A stretch of 64,000 bases of DNA from Albidovulum sediminicola (lineage in GTDB: Bacteria; Pseudomonadota; Alphaproteobacteria; Rhodobacterales; Rhodobacteraceae): the NCBI RefSeq assembly GCF_025751575.1, contig NZ_JAOWLA010000012.1, forward strand, positions 62,001 through 126,000, written 5' to 3'. This document shows positions 54,366 through 63,273 of the stretch, piece after piece. The notes beneath the pieces are model-generated. The model saw nothing but the letters and a program-made list of their open reading frames with translations. It had not been told where the DNA came from and ran no database searches. Every line of letters starts with the position of its first letter. The first letter of the stretch is position 1. The translations under genes and the position numbers were made by a program.

Positions 54366-54614
54366 TCAGCTGTCGCTTTTCGACTTCACGATTTCGAGCG
54401 CGTCATTGAGGTAAAGTTCGACCTTCTTGCCGTCCTTCATCGCGTAGACTTCGTAGTAGCCGTCCTCCGTATCGATCCGGCGGACTTCGTAGCCCTCGGC
54501 CGTCAACTGCTCGGTGATCTGGGTCTGCGTGGCCGCGTCGATCTTCTCGGAGGCGTGGGCGGGAACCGCGATGCTGGTGGCGGCAAGCAGGGCTGCGGCG
54601 ATGATGGTCTTCAT
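54366..54614 (-). CDS. Small secreted PepSY-domain protein
   Basis: 82 aa. Signal peptide [19 protein letters not shown] then HASEK. The rest is a single PepSY unit: [20 protein letters not shown] and [18 protein letters not shown]. Such one-domain proteins are periplasmic and often occur beside b-type cytochromes and two-component genes. AAGGAGATACCC precedes the ATG. First gene of the leftward PepSY-cytochrome-LuxR-transglycosylase group. Confidence 0.85.
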   Translation of the reverse strand: MKTIIAAALLAATSIAVPAHASEKIDAATQTQITEQLTAEGYEVRRIDTEDGYYEVYAMKDGKKVELYLNDALEIVKSKSDS

Positions 54615-54858
54615 GGGTATCTCCTTGGATGCGGCGCAGCGACCTGCCGCGCTCTGCCGCCGATTTGCCCGACGCCGGCGCCGCCCGAAATTGGACCGGA
54701 GGTGTAGACGGCACCCAATCGCGCCTCTACAACCCGGGTTTGACAGCGGGATCGCGCCGATCTTCGGCGCCTTTACGCTTTCTCTGCCGGGCTGGGCTGA
54801 ATATACCGTCGGGGAACCAGAATCTTTCTGGCAACAAGAATCTTTCGGAGGACGTTTC

Positions 54859-55335
54859 ATGGCGGGGTCAGTCAACAAGGTCATTCTCATCGGGAATCTC
54901 GGGCGCGACCCAGAGGTGCGTTCCTTCCCGAACGGCGGCCGCGTCTGCAACCTGCGCATCGCCACCTCCGAAACCTGGCGCGACCGCAACACGGGCGAGC
55001 GCAAGGAGCGGACCGAATGGCATTCGGTCGCCATCTTCAACGAGAACCTCGCCAAGATCGCGGAGCAGTACCTGCGCAAGGGCTCGAAGGTCTATCTGGA
55101 AGGGCAGCTGGAGACCCGCAAATGGCAGGACCAGTCCGGGCAGGAGCGCTACACGACCGAGGTCGTCCTGCGCCCGTTCCGCGGCGAGCTGACGCTGCTT
55201 GACGGCCGTGACGGCGGCGGTAGCGGTGGTGGCGGCCAAGGCGGCGGCTACGGGGACGGCGGCTACGGCGGCGGATCGGGTGGCGGCGCCGGTGGTGGCG
55301 GACGGTCCGACCTGGACGACGAAATCCCGTTCTGA
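54859..55335 (+). CDS. ssb: Single-stranded DNA-binding protein
   Basis: 158 aa. The OB fold begins [20 protein letters not shown] and includes [20 protein letters not shown] and [18 protein letters not shown] Gly-rich linker with GGYGDGG/GGYGGGS repeats (nucleotides 55203-55310) leads to the acidic tail DDEIPF, which binds replication and repair partners. GGAGGACG precedes ATG at 54859; the frame upstream is open but unrelated. A terminator follows. Confidence 0.97.
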   Translation: MAGSVNKVILIGNLGRDPEVRSFPNGGRVCNLRIATSETWRDRNTGERKERTEWHSVAIFNENLAKIAEQYLRKGSKVYLEGQLETRKWQDQSGQERYTTEVVLRPFRGELTLLDGRDGGGSGGGGQGGGYGDGGYGGGSGGGAGGGGRSDLDDEIPF

Positions 55336-55390
55336 GCGGCGGCCTGCCCCGGAAGGGGATCCTGGCGCTGATCACCTGACCTGGATCATG

Positions 55391-55420
55391 GCGCGCCCCC
55401 GACGGGGCGCGCTATTCTTT
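55391..55420 (+). terminator. Rho-independent terminator after ssb
   Basis: Stem GCGCGCCCC at 55391-55399 with its complement at 55404-55412, loop CGAC, then TATTCTTTC. It lies 55 bp beyond the ssb stop. Confidence 0.8.
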
Positions 55421-55452
55421 CATCCGATCAGAAGACAGCAAAGGGGGCTGAG

Positions 55453-55755
55453 ATGACGACCAATAAGAAGGCACAAACGATGCCGGGCCTTCCGGCCGCA
55501 TGGTTTTCCATGGATGCTGTCGAGAAGCTTGGCGATATCGGGGCTGAGTTCATGGGCTTTCTGGCCGCGCGCATCCAGGAGGATGTCAAGACGCAGCATG
55601 CGCTGCTTCATTGCAAGGACCCAGTCGAGTTACGCAAGGTCCAGGAAGAGTTCCTGCAAACCGCGGTTGATCAGTATTCGGCACAGGCAGGCCGGATGAC
55701 CGAACTGACCAACGCCTTCCTCGCCTCGATGATGTTGCCGCCGGTCGACGACTAG
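55453..55755 (+). CDS. Phasin-like family protein
   Basis: 100 aa, helical and without signal sequence. AAEFMGFLAARIQED-like amphipathic stretches (here IGAEFMGFLAARIQEDVKTQ) followed by ALLHCKDPVELRKVQEEFLQ and TAVDQYSAQAGRMTELTNAF match the phasin_2 pattern with its DP-EL-xxQ-xxF motif. Phasins coat polyhydroxybutyrate granules. AAAGGGGGC precedes the ATG. It is monocistronic and converges on aroB, 3 bp apart. Confidence 0.8.
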   Translation: MTTNKKAQTMPGLPAAWFSMDAVEKLGDIGAEFMGFLAARIQEDVKTQHALLHCKDPVELRKVQEEFLQTAVDQYSAQAGRMTELTNAFLASMMLPPVDD

Positions 55756-55758
55756 CCC

Positions 55759-56868
55759 TCAGCGCCCGGCCAGCGCGTCCTCCAGCAGGCGCCGCACGAT
55801 ACCGGTATCGATGTCGGTGGCGACAAAGGACTCCCCGATGCCGCGGGCGAGGATGAAGCGGAGTTTGCCGTCGATGACCTTCTTGTCCTGCGCCATCAGG
55901 GCAAGAAGGCCCTCCGCCCCCGGTAGATCGCCCGGAATGTCGGCAAGATCGCATTTCATGCCCATGGCCTTCAGATGCGCCCGCACACGGCTCGGCGCCT
56001 CTTGCGAACATAGCCCCAGGCGCTGCGACAGTTCGAAGGCCAGCGCGCAGCCGATGGCGACGCCCTCCCCGTGCAAGAGGCGGTCGGAATAGCCGGTCGC
56101 AGATTCAAGCGCGTGGCAGAAGGTATGACCAAGGTTCAGCAGCGCACGGTCGCCCTCCTCGGTTTCGTCGCGCTCGACGATGCGGGCCTTCATCTCGACC
56201 GAGCGGCGCACGGCGTATTGGCGGGCCCCGGCGTCGCCTGCGGCCATGGCGGGGGCGTTCTGCTCAAGCCAATCGAAGAACGCGGCGTCCCCCAGAAGGC
56301 CGTATTTCACGACCTCGCCATATCCCGCCAGGAAATCGCGGGCGGGGAGCGTGTCCAGCACATCGATATCGGCCAAGACCAGCGCGGGCTGGTGGAACGC
56401 GCCGATCAGGTTCTTGCCGTGGACGGAGTTGATGCCGGTCTTGCCGCCGACCGAACTGTCCACCTGCGAAAGCAGCGTTGTCGGGATCTGCACGAAGCGC
56501 ACGCCTCGGCGCAGAACGGCGGCCGCGAAGCCCGCGAGGTCCCCGATCACGCCGCCGCCGAACGCGATGACGATGTCGCGGCGTTCGACCTTTTCGGCCA
56601 GAAGCCAGTCCACCGCGCGGGAAAACTGCGGCCAGCCCTTGGTGGATTCCCCGGCTGGCAGGGCAAGCGACGTCATCTCGATATCGCCCAACCCCGCGCG
56701 CAGGCTTTCAAGGTGCAGTCCGGACACGGTTTCATCGGTCAAGACCGCGACCCGGCGGCGCTTGAGAAGCGGCGCGATCTCCTGCCCCGCGCGCGCGATC
56801 AGGCCGGGTCCGATCCTCACGTCATAGGCCCGCGCGCCCAGATCCACCCTCACGCTGTCAAACGTCAT
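55759..56868 (-). CDS. aroB: 3-dehydroquinate synthase
   Basis: Second step of the shikimate pathway, 369 aa. NAD and metal-site motifs are in order: LTDETVSGLHL, GGGVIGDLAGFAAAV, PTTLLSQVDSSVGGKTGIN, HGKNLIGAFHQP, YGEVVKYGLL, NLGHTFCHALE and LLHGEGVAIG. It lies 3 bp downstream of aroK in the common aroKB operon. Confidence 0.97.
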   Translation of the reverse strand: MTFDSVRVDLGARAYDVRIGPGLIARAGQEIAPLLKRRRVAVLTDETVSGLHLESLRAGLGDIEMTSLALPAGESTKGWPQFSRAVDWLLAEKVERRDIVIAFGGGVIGDLAGFAAAVLRRGVRFVQIPTTLLSQVDSSVGGKTGINSVHGKNLIGAFHQPALVLADIDVLDTLPARDFLAGYGEVVKYGLLGDAAFFDWLEQNAPAMAAGDAGARQYAVRRSVEMKARIVERDETEEGDRALLNLGHTFCHALESATGYSDRLLHGEGVAIGCALAFELSQRLGLCSQEAPSRVRAHLKAMGMKCDLADIPGDLPGAEGLLALMAQDKKVIDGKLRFILARGIGESFVATDIDTGIVRRLLEDALAGR

Positions 56869-56871
56869 CTT

Positions 56872-57417
56872 TCAGGTCCTTTCCAGGATGCCGCCATGGT
56901 CGCCAAGCGCCGCGACGACCTTCTGCGTCATATCATCGACGGAGTAGCTGGGATGCGCCTCGACGGTAACTTCCGCCTGGCTGTAGGCGGGGGTTCGCGC
57001 CTCAAGAAGCGCGCGCAGGGTTTCCTTGGGGTCGGCTGTGCGTAGGAGCGGGCGCGTGTTCTTGTGCCGCACGCGCTGCCAGAGCAGGTCGAGATCCGCC
57101 TTGAGCCAGACCGCCACGCCCGAGCGCGCGATCGCGGCGCGGTTGTCTGCCGACAGATAGGCCCCGCCGCCGGTGGACAGCACGCAAGGCGCCCCGGTCA
57201 GCAACCGTTCCAGCACCTGCGCCTCTTTCTGGCGGAAGAAGGGTTCGCCGTCACGCGCGAAGATTTCGGCCACGCTCATGTTGGCGGCCTTCTCGATCTC
57301 GTCGTCCGAATCGACGAAGGGAACACCCAGCGCGCGCGCCAGCGCGTTGCCGACCGCCGTCTTGCCCGCGCCCATCATCCCCACGAGCACCACGGTTTTC
57401 TTCAGTCTCGTCGTCAC
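56872..57417 (-). CDS. aroK: Shikimate kinase
   Basis: Phosphorylates shikimate, 181 aa. P-loop GMMGAGKTAVG; DSDDEIEKAANMSVAEIFA holds the shikimate-binding Asp and Arg region (FARDGEPFFRQKE), and CVLSTGGGAYLS the Walker B. The Arg in the lid is in KNTRPLLRT. GTG at 57417 with GGCGGAAGA upstream gives a normal N-terminus; the frame is open to TTG 57450. It is divergent from the operon starting at 57572. Confidence 0.93.
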   Translation of the reverse strand: MTTRLKKTVVLVGMMGAGKTAVGNALARALGVPFVDSDDEIEKAANMSVAEIFARDGEPFFRQKEAQVLERLLTGAPCVLSTGGGAYLSADNRAAIARSGVAVWLKADLDLLWQRVRHKNTRPLLRTADPKETLRALLEARTPAYSQAEVTVEAHPSYSVDDMTQKVVAALGDHGGILERT

Positions 57418-57488
57418 TCTTCCGCCTGTCTGTGCACTCGCCGGCGGCAAACCGCCGCCCGTTCGGCGAACTTTCTGCCCTCAATGGC

Positions 57489-57517
57489 GTGAACTCGCCG
57501 GAAAAGCCATATATAAT
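57489..57517 (+). promoter_or_regulatory. Predicted promoter for the 57572-60174 operon
   Basis: A perfect -10 box TATAAT at 57512-57517 with a 17-base spacer to GTGAAC at 57489-57494 (three of six). It lies in the aroK divergent region, about 55 bp before the ATG at 57572. Confidence 0.55.
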
Positions 57518-57571
57518 CGCCTGAGAAGATCCCGGACACGGGGCACAAGAGGCAGAACAAAGGCAGGTCGG

Positions 57572-57709
57572 ATGATAAGGATAGTGAAGTTCCTGGCGAC
57601 ATTGGCGTTGCTCGGCTTTGTCGGAATCGCGGGCTACGCCTACCTTGGCGACATGTCCCCGGCCCGTACCGAGGTCCGCGAACCGGTCGAACTGAATGTC
57701 GGCGGATAG
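57572..57709 (+). CDS. Small single-pass membrane protein of unknown function
   Basis: 45 aa. MIRIVKFLATLALLGFVGIA then GYAYLGDMSP gives one hydrophobic helix with positive residues at the N-terminus; the remainder, ARTEVREPVELNVGG, is short and polar. It may be an anchored peptide with the tail in the periplasm. GGCAGGTCGG precedes the ATG. The next gene starts inside its last codons (14-bp overlap), so the two are translationally coupled. I do not recognise a family. Confidence 0.65.
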   Translation: MIRIVKFLATLALLGFVGIAGYAYLGDMSPARTEVREPVELNVGG

Positions 57710-59243
57710 GACGCTCCTCGGGGCGGCGATCGCGTTGATGCTTCCCCTGACCGCGGGCGCGGAGGAACCGCTTTCCGCGATAGACTGGCTTTCCAGAACT
57801 GTTCAGACGCCGCAGGCGGGCCCCGGGCCCATCGCGCCCATTGACGAGGAACCGGTGGCGACCGCCGCCGCGCCGGCAGAGATCGTCACCCGGCCCATAG
57901 ATGGTCCCAACCCGGACGCGATCGGCATCCTGCCGGTCGCCTCCACGGGCCTGCCGCGCGGCCTTTGGGGCACGAGCGCGAGCGAGGATCTGGCGCGCCT
58001 GATGCGGGCGGAGCGCATCGATACGCTGCCCGCCATCCAGGCGCTGCTGTATTCGCTGCTTCTCGCGGAGCTCGATCCGCCTGCGGACTCGGACGGCCGC
58101 GGGCTGGTCTATCTGGCGCGGATCGACCGGCTGCTGGACCTCGGGGCGTTGGAGCCCGCGCTCTCCATGCTCGAAGGCCCCGCGTTGCAGGCGGCGGAGC
58201 CCTTTCGCCGCTGGTTCGACGTGGCGCTGCTGACGGGCCAGGAGGACCGCGCCTGCGAAGTCATGCGCGCCACGCCCGAGATCGCGCCAACCTTCCCCGC
58301 CCGCGTCTTCTGCCTCGCCCGCGGCGGCGACTGGAACGCGGCCGCACTGTCGCTCAGGACCGGAGAGGCGCTGGGCTACGTCCCCGCCGACATGGCCGAG
58401 CTTTTGACCCGTTTTCTTGACCCCGAATTGCTTGAGGGCGAGCCGCCGCTTCCCGTTCCCTCGCGCCCCTCACCGCTGGTCCTGCGCCTGATGGAGGCGA
58501 TCGGGGAGCCGATGTCGACGACGACGCTCCCGGTCGCCTTCGCGCAATCGGACTTGCGCTCGAATGTCGGCTGGAAGACCCGGCTTGAGGCCGGCGAGCG
58601 CCTCGCGCGGACCGGCGCCATCGATCCGAACCGGCTTCTGGGGCTTTACACCGAACGGAAGGCCGCGGCCTCCGGCGGGGTCTGGGACCGCGTCAAGGCC
58701 GTGCAACGCTTCGACACGGCGATGACGGCGGGCGACCCCGACGCCGTCGCCATCGCCCTGCCCGAGGTCTGGCGCCAGATGGAGCGGACGGAGCTTGAGG
58801 TGCCCTTCGCCACCATCTACGGCGCAGCACTTCAGGACCTGCCGCTGACCGGCGCCGCCAGCGCGCTGGCCTTCCGCATCGGCCTTCTGTCCCCCGAGTT
58901 TGAAACCGTGGCGCGCAATCGCCAGCCCCTTGGCGGCATTGAGCCATTCCTAATCGCCATTGCCCGCGGCGATCTTGACGGAACCGCCCCGCACGATCCG
59001 GTCGCCGGCGCGATCAAGGCCGCCTTCTCCCGTGGCGCGAGACTGACCGAAGACTATGCCGCGCTCATCTCTGAAAACCGGATGGGAGAGGCGATCCTGA
59101 TCGCGATCGGCGACATCACCGACGGCGCGCGCGGCGATCTTCGCGACGTGACGGCGGGCCTCTACCTGTTGCGCAGCGTCGGGCTTGAGGGGGTCGCGCG
59201 GCGCGCGAGCCTTGAGCTTCTGTTGCTGGAACGACGGGGCTAG
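57696..59243 (+). CDS. Uncharacterised secreted helical protein
   Basis: 515 aa. MSADRTLLGAAIALMLPLTA then GAEEP is a signal peptide. The body has many short Ala/Leu-rich helix pairs (for example LLDLGALEPALSMLEGPALQ and FRRWFDVALLTGQEDRACEV), suggesting a TPR-like alpha solenoid, with no catalytic motif seen. It is translationally coupled to the 45-aa membrane protein before it and followed 4 bp later by xerD. I do not recognise the family. The periplasmic location is inferred from the signal peptide. Confidence 0.75.
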   Translation: MSADRTLLGAAIALMLPLTAGAEEPLSAIDWLSRTVQTPQAGPGPIAPIDEEPVATAAAPAEIVTRPIDGPNPDAIGILPVASTGLPRGLWGTSASEDLARLMRAERIDTLPAIQALLYSLLLAELDPPADSDGRGLVYLARIDRLLDLGALEPALSMLEGPALQAAEPFRRWFDVALLTGQEDRACEVMRATPEIAPTFPARVFCLARGGDWNAAALSLRTGEALGYVPADMAELLTRFLDPELLEGEPPLPVPSRPSPLVLRLMEAIGEPMSTTTLPVAFAQSDLRSNVGWKTRLEAGERLARTGAIDPNRLLGLYTERKAAASGGVWDRVKAVQRFDTAMTAGDPDAVAIALPEVWRQMERTELEVPFATIYGAALQDLPLTGAASALAFRIGLLSPEFETVARNRQPLGGIEPFLIAIARGDLDGTAPHDPVAGAIKAAFSRGARLTEDYAALISENRMGEAILIAIGDITDGARGDLRDVTAGLYLLRSVGLEGVARRASLELLLLERRG

Positions 59244-59247
59244 CGGG

Positions 59248-60174
59248 ATGGAGCGGCGCATCTCTGCCTTCCTTGAGGCGCAGGCCGCCGAGAACGGGGC
59301 GGCGCGCAACACCTGCCTGGCCTATGGGCGCGACCTTATGGATTTCGCGGGCTGGCTCGCCCGGCGCGGGCTGGATTTCGATCACGCTGGCAAGGCGGAT
59401 ATCGAGGCCTACCTCGTCGCCTGCGACGCGCAGGGCCTGTCGCAGGCGACGCGCGCACGCCGTCTCTCCGCGATCCGGCAACTCTTCCGCTTCGGGTACG
59501 AGGAAGGCTGGCGCGCCGACAACCCGGCGCTGCGCATTTCCGGTCCCGGCCGCGCGAAACGCCTGCCCGGCACGCTTGCCACCGAAGAGGTCGAGGCGCT
59601 GCTGATCGCGGCACGCGACCACGGCCGCAGCCCCGGCGAACGGTTGCGGAACCTCTGTCTGGTGGAGGTGCTCTACGCCACCGGCATGCGGGTGAGCGAG
59701 CTCGTCTCCCTCCCCGTGGCCGCGGTGCGGGGCGATCCGCGGATGATCCTGGTCAGCGGCAAGGGCGGCAAGGAACGCATGGTGCCGCTGTCGTCCCCCG
59801 CCCGCACGGCCCTGACAGACTGGCTCGTCCATCGCGACGCAGTGGAGGAGGAGGCCCGCATCGCGCGCCGCGCCGCGCCTTCCCGCTTCCTCTTCCCCTC
59901 CGCCGGGGTCGCAGGGCACCTGACGCGCCAGGCGTTCCACGCGTTGATCAAGGACATCGCCGTGCGCGCCGGGCTTTCCCCCGCCCGCGTCTCGCCGCAC
60001 AAGCTGCGCCACGCCTTCGCCACCCACCTTCTGGCCGGCGGCGCCGACCTTCGCGCGATCCAGACGCTGCTGGGCCATGCCGACATCTCCACGACCGAGA
60101 TCTATACGCATGTCCTGGACGAACGGCTGAAGGCCCTGGTGCTGGAACATCACCCTCTGGCGCGGGGCGCTTGA
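59248..60174 (+). CDS. xerD: Site-specific tyrosine recombinase XerD
   Basis: Chromosome-dimer resolution recombinase with XerC at dif, 308 aa. The SAM-like N-terminal domain (FLEAQAAENGAARNTCLAYG) is followed by the catalytic domain: Arg in ATGMRVSELVSLP, Lys in GKGGKERMVPL, HxxR in SPHKLRHAFATHLL, and LLGHADISTTEIYTHV with the Tyr nucleophile. ATG at 59248 gives MERRISAFLEAQ. No att sites or phage genes are nearby, so this is the core enzyme and not an island integrase. Confidence 0.92.
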   Translation: MERRISAFLEAQAAENGAARNTCLAYGRDLMDFAGWLARRGLDFDHAGKADIEAYLVACDAQGLSQATRARRLSAIRQLFRFGYEEGWRADNPALRISGPGRAKRLPGTLATEEVEALLIAARDHGRSPGERLRNLCLVEVLYATGMRVSELVSLPVAAVRGDPRMILVSGKGGKERMVPLSSPARTALTDWLVHRDAVEEEARIARRAAPSRFLFPSAGVAGHLTRQAFHALIKDIAVRAGLSPARVSPHKLRHAFATHLLAGGADLRAIQTLLGHADISTTEIYTHVLDERLKALVLEHHPLARGA

Positions 60175-60223
60175 ACGCGACCGGGCCGCACCCCATAAAG
60201 GGCGGACCATACCAGGACATCCC

Positions 60224-61528
60224 ATGGACAGCGCATCCGCCTACGACACCGCCTTCTGGCTCACCACCGGCGCCATCGCCGTGCTTCTGATGCTTTCGGC
60301 CTTCTTCTCCGGGTCGGAGACCGCCCTGACGGCGGCCTCACGCGGCAAGCTGCGCGCCCAGGCCGATCGCGGCAGCAAGGGAGCGGAGGTCGCGCTTGAG
60401 GTGACCGAGGATAATGAGCGTCTGATCGGCGCCGTCCTTCTTGGCAACAACGTGGTCAATATCCTGTCGGCCTCGCTCGCCACCGCGCTGCTCACCCGGC
60501 TTTTCGGCGACAGCGGCGTGGCGCTCGCGACGCTGGTGATGACGGCGCTCGTCCTGATCTTCTCGGAGGTTCTGCCCAAGACCTGGGCCATCACCAAGCC
60601 CGAAACCGCCGCGGCCTTTGTTGCGCGTCCGATCCGGCTTGTCGTGATCGTGCTCTCACCCATCGTCGCCCTGGTGCGCCTGATCGTGCGACTGTTCCTG
60701 ATGATCTTCGGCGTGCGCACCGACCCCGACAGCCATATCCTGTCCCTGCGCGAAGAGATCGCGGGCGCGCTCGCACTCGGCCATTCCGAGGGCGCGGTGC
60801 AGAAAGAGGACCGCGACCGCCTCCTCGGCGCGCTCGACCTTTCCGACCGCACGGTGGAAGAGGTCATGCGCCACCGCTCCAAGATCGAGATGATCGATCT
60901 CGACGCGGCCCCCGACGCGATCCTCTCGGCCGTCCTCGCCTCCCCCCACTCGCGCCTGCCGCTTTACCGGGGCGAACGCGACAACGTGCTTGGGGTGATC
61001 CACGCCAAGGACCTGCTGCGCGCCGTCGACAAGACCCTGCGCGGCGGCGACGGGACCCTCAGCGCGCTGCGCGACCTCGACATCCTCGCGGTCGCGATGA
61101 AGCCCTATTTCGTCCCCGAAACCACGCCGCTCGACGAACAGATGCGCGAATTCCTCAAGCGCCGCAGCCACTTCGCGCTGGTCGTTGACGAATACGGCGA
61201 CCTGCGCGGTCTGATCACGCTCGAGGATATCCTGGAGGAAATCGTGGGGCAGATCGCGGACGAGTTCGACATCGACGCCGAACACCAGATCAAGCAGGGC
61301 GACAACGGCGCCATCCTCGTCGATGGCGCCATGACGATTCGCGATCTCAACCGCGCGACCGACTGGTCCCTGCCCGACGACGAGGCCAACACCATCGCCG
61401 GCCTCGTCATTCACGAGGCCCAGATGATCCCGACCGAGGGCCAGGTCTTCTCCTTCCACGGTTTCCGCTTCGAGGTCATCAGCCGCAAGGAAAACCGCCT
61501 GACGCGGCTGAAGATCCGCCCGCTTTAA
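60224..61528 (+). CDS. CNNM/CorC-type membrane protein (DUF21, CBS pair, CorC domain)
   Basis: 434 aa. An N-terminal DUF21 domain of about four helices contains FFSGSETALTAASRGKL and GNNVVNILSASLATAL. Two CBS domains follow (VEEVMRHRSKIEMIDLDA; FLKRRSHFALVVDEYGDLRG), then a CorC_HlyC domain with GLVIHEAQMIPTEGQVFSFH. Relatives are implicated in magnesium or cobalt efflux; older annotations call them hemolysins. It begins about 50 bp after xerD and may share its transcript. Confidence 0.92.
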   Translation: MDSASAYDTAFWLTTGAIAVLLMLSAFFSGSETALTAASRGKLRAQADRGSKGAEVALEVTEDNERLIGAVLLGNNVVNILSASLATALLTRLFGDSGVALATLVMTALVLIFSEVLPKTWAITKPETAAAFVARPIRLVVIVLSPIVALVRLIVRLFLMIFGVRTDPDSHILSLREEIAGALALGHSEGAVQKEDRDRLLGALDLSDRTVEEVMRHRSKIEMIDLDAAPDAILSAVLASPHSRLPLYRGERDNVLGVIHAKDLLRAVDKTLRGGDGTLSALRDLDILAVAMKPYFVPETTPLDEQMREFLKRRSHFALVVDEYGDLRGLITLEDILEEIVGQIADEFDIDAEHQIKQGDNGAILVDGAMTIRDLNRATDWSLPDDEANTIAGLVIHEAQMIPTEGQVFSFHGFRFEVISRKENRLTRLKIRPL

Positions 61529-61543
61529 GCGGCTTCTTCATTG

Positions 61544-61586
61544 TCCAAATACCCGAACCCGAACGCGGCCTGCACGGCAGGCCGCG
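61544..61586 (+). repeat. Degenerate intergenic hairpin with TCCAAATAC motif, copy C
   Basis: TCCAAATACCCG at 61544-61555, then a perfect 10-bp stem CGCGGCCTGC at 61564-61573 paired with 61577-61586, loop ACG. Same order as copy A on the plus strand, but the C-rich spacer differs. It lies between convergent genes and has no U tract. Confidence 0.5.
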
Positions 61587-61642
61587 TGAGAGATGTCTTG
61601 CGCGTGGCCCCTTTTGGGGCCGCGCGCGCCGCTCACTTCCCC

Positions 61643-63196
61643 TCAGCGCGACTTGAAGAGCGAGCCGAGGATGCCGCGCACGATCGCCTGGCCTGTCTTG
61701 GTCCCCAGCTGCCGAACGACGCTCTTGCCGAAGGCCTCCAGCATCGTGTCCGACCGCCGCGACGGTGACGAGCGCCGCGAACTCGACCGCCCGGTGGTGC
61801 GGTCGTCGTAGCGCCGGCTTTCGCGCGCGCGGCGCTCCTCTTCCTTCAGGCGCTCCTCCTCCTCCTCGGCGCGGGCCGCGGCCTTTGCCGCCGCCTCCGC
61901 CCGCTCGGCAAGCCGCTCGAAGGCGGAGTCGCGATCAATCTCCCGGTCGTACTTGGCTGACAGGCCTGAGGACGCGATCACGCCGCGCCGCTCGGCCTGC
62001 GTGATCGGGCCCAACTGGCTCGCCGGCGGGCGCACCAGCGTCCGCTCCACCATCCCCGGCACGCCCTTGGCCTGAAGGAAGGAGGTCACAGCCTCGCCCA
62101 CGCCCACTTCCTTGATCGCCGTCTCGGTGTCGAAGGCCGGGTTCGGGCGATAGTTCTGCGCCGCGCGCCGCAGGTCCTGCTGATCCTTCGCGGTAAAGGC
62201 CCGCAACGCATGCTGCACGCGGTTGCCCAACTGCCCCAGCACATCGTCCGGCACGTCGGCCGGATTCTGGGTGATAAAGTAGACGCCGACCCCCTTGGAC
62301 CGGATCAATCGCGCCACCTGCTCCACCTTGTCGACCAGCGCCTTCGGGGCGTCGTCGAAGAGAAGGTGCGCCTCGTCGAAGAAGAAGACGAGCTTCGGTT
62401 TGTCGGGATCGCCGACCTCGGGCAGTTCCTCGAAAAGCTCCGACAGGAGCCAGAGCAGGAAGGTCGCGTAAAGCCGGGGCGAGCCCATCAGCTTGTCGGC
62501 GGCCAGGACGTTGACTCGCCCGCGTCCGTCGGCGCCGACATGCATCATGTCCGTTAGTTCCAGCGCAGGTTCGCCAAAGAACTTCGCAGCCCCCTGGTTC
62601 TCCAAGACCAGAAGCGCGCGCTGGATCGCACCCACCGTCGCGGTCGCGACATTGCCGTAACGCAGCGCCAGTTCGCTCGCGTTCTGGCCGATCCAGACCA
62701 GCATCGCCCGCAGGTCCTTGAGGTCGAGAAGCGGCAGCCCCTCTTCATCGGCGACGCGGAAGGCGACGTTCAAAACGCCCTCCTGCGCCTCGGTCAGGTC
62801 CAGAAGCCGGGCGAGCAGCAACGGCCCCATTTCGGAAACCGTGGTGCGAACCGGGTGCCCCTGTTCCCCGAAAAGGTCCCAGAAGACCGCCGGAAAGGCC
62901 TCGTATTCAAGCTCATAGCCGATGGTGGCGCAGCGCTTCTGGAAGGCCTCGTGCAGCTTGTGCGTGGGCGAGCCCGCGACTGCGATACCCGAAAGATCAC
63001 CCTTCACATCGGCCATGAATACCGGCACGCCCGCCTTGGAAAACCCCTCGGCCAGGATCTGAAGCGTCACGGTCTTGCCGGTCCCCGTCGCCCCGGCCAC
63101 CAGCCCGTGACGGTTCGCGTAGCGCAGCAACAGCTCCTGCGGTGCGGCATAGCCCTCGCCGCCGCCGCCCACGAATAGTCCGCCCTCTGTCAGCAC
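61643..63196 (-). CDS. HerA-like helicase/ATPase (DUF853)
   Basis: 517 aa. Walker [21 protein letters not shown] and then [12 protein letters not shown] at the N-terminus; Walker [16 protein letters not shown] near residue 280; [20 protein letters not shown] and Arg finger region [10 protein letters not shown] follow. This is the DUF853/HerA-type translocase pattern; the role in bacteria is unclear. The C-terminus is a charged coiled coil ([18 protein letters not shown]), then an Arg/Ser-rich linker and a short conserved tail [15 protein letters not shown]. The start is GTG at 63196 with GGAGGGG upstream. Confidence 0.9.
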   Translation of the reverse strand: MLTEGGLFVGGGGEGYAAPQELLLRYANRHGLVAGATGTGKTVTLQILAEGFSKAGVPVFMADVKGDLSGIAVAGSPTHKLHEAFQKRCATIGYELEYEAFPAVFWDLFGEQGHPVRTTVSEMGPLLLARLLDLTEAQEGVLNVAFRVADEEGLPLLDLKDLRAMLVWIGQNASELALRYGNVATATVGAIQRALLVLENQGAAKFFGEPALELTDMMHVGADGRGRVNVLAADKLMGSPRLYATFLLWLLSELFEELPEVGDPDKPKLVFFFDEAHLLFDDAPKALVDKVEQVARLIRSKGVGVYFITQNPADVPDDVLGQLGNRVQHALRAFTAKDQQDLRRAAQNYRPNPAFDTETAIKEVGVGEAVTSFLQAKGVPGMVERTLVRPPASQLGPITQAERRGVIASSGLSAKYDREIDRDSAFERLAERAEAAAKAAARAEEEEERLKEEERRARESRRYDDRTTGRSSSRRSSPSRRSDTMLEAFGKSVVRQLGTKTGQAIVRGILGSLFKSR

Positions 63197-63238
63197 CCTG
63201 CCCCTCCGTTGCCTCTGATCATTCCCGATGACAATAAC

Positions 63239-63267
63239 TTGTTAACCATTTGGTGCCAGCCTGAAAC
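63239..63267 (+). promoter_or_regulatory. Weak predicted promoter, first small RNA unit
   Basis: TTGTTA at 63239-63244, a 17-base spacer, TGAAAC at 63262-63267. Four and three matches to consensus. It is considered only because a strong terminator follows at 63318 without any gene between. Confidence 0.3.
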
Positions 63268-63273
63268 TGCCGG

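Noticed and set aside
55203-55310. Short GGC-rich repeats resembling a repeat array
   Set aside because: They encode the Gly-rich linker of SSB; they are not spaced like CRISPR repeats.
57173-57709. A 178-codon frame spanning the aroK divergent region and ending with the 45-aa membrane protein
   Set aside because: The first two thirds are antisense to aroK and cross its promoter region; ATG 57572 has a ribosome site and a clean membrane-protein start.
59248-60174. Tyrosine recombinase as a sign of an integrated element
   Set aside because: It has core XerD features, sits among housekeeping genes, and no attachment repeats, tRNA target or phage genes are visible.
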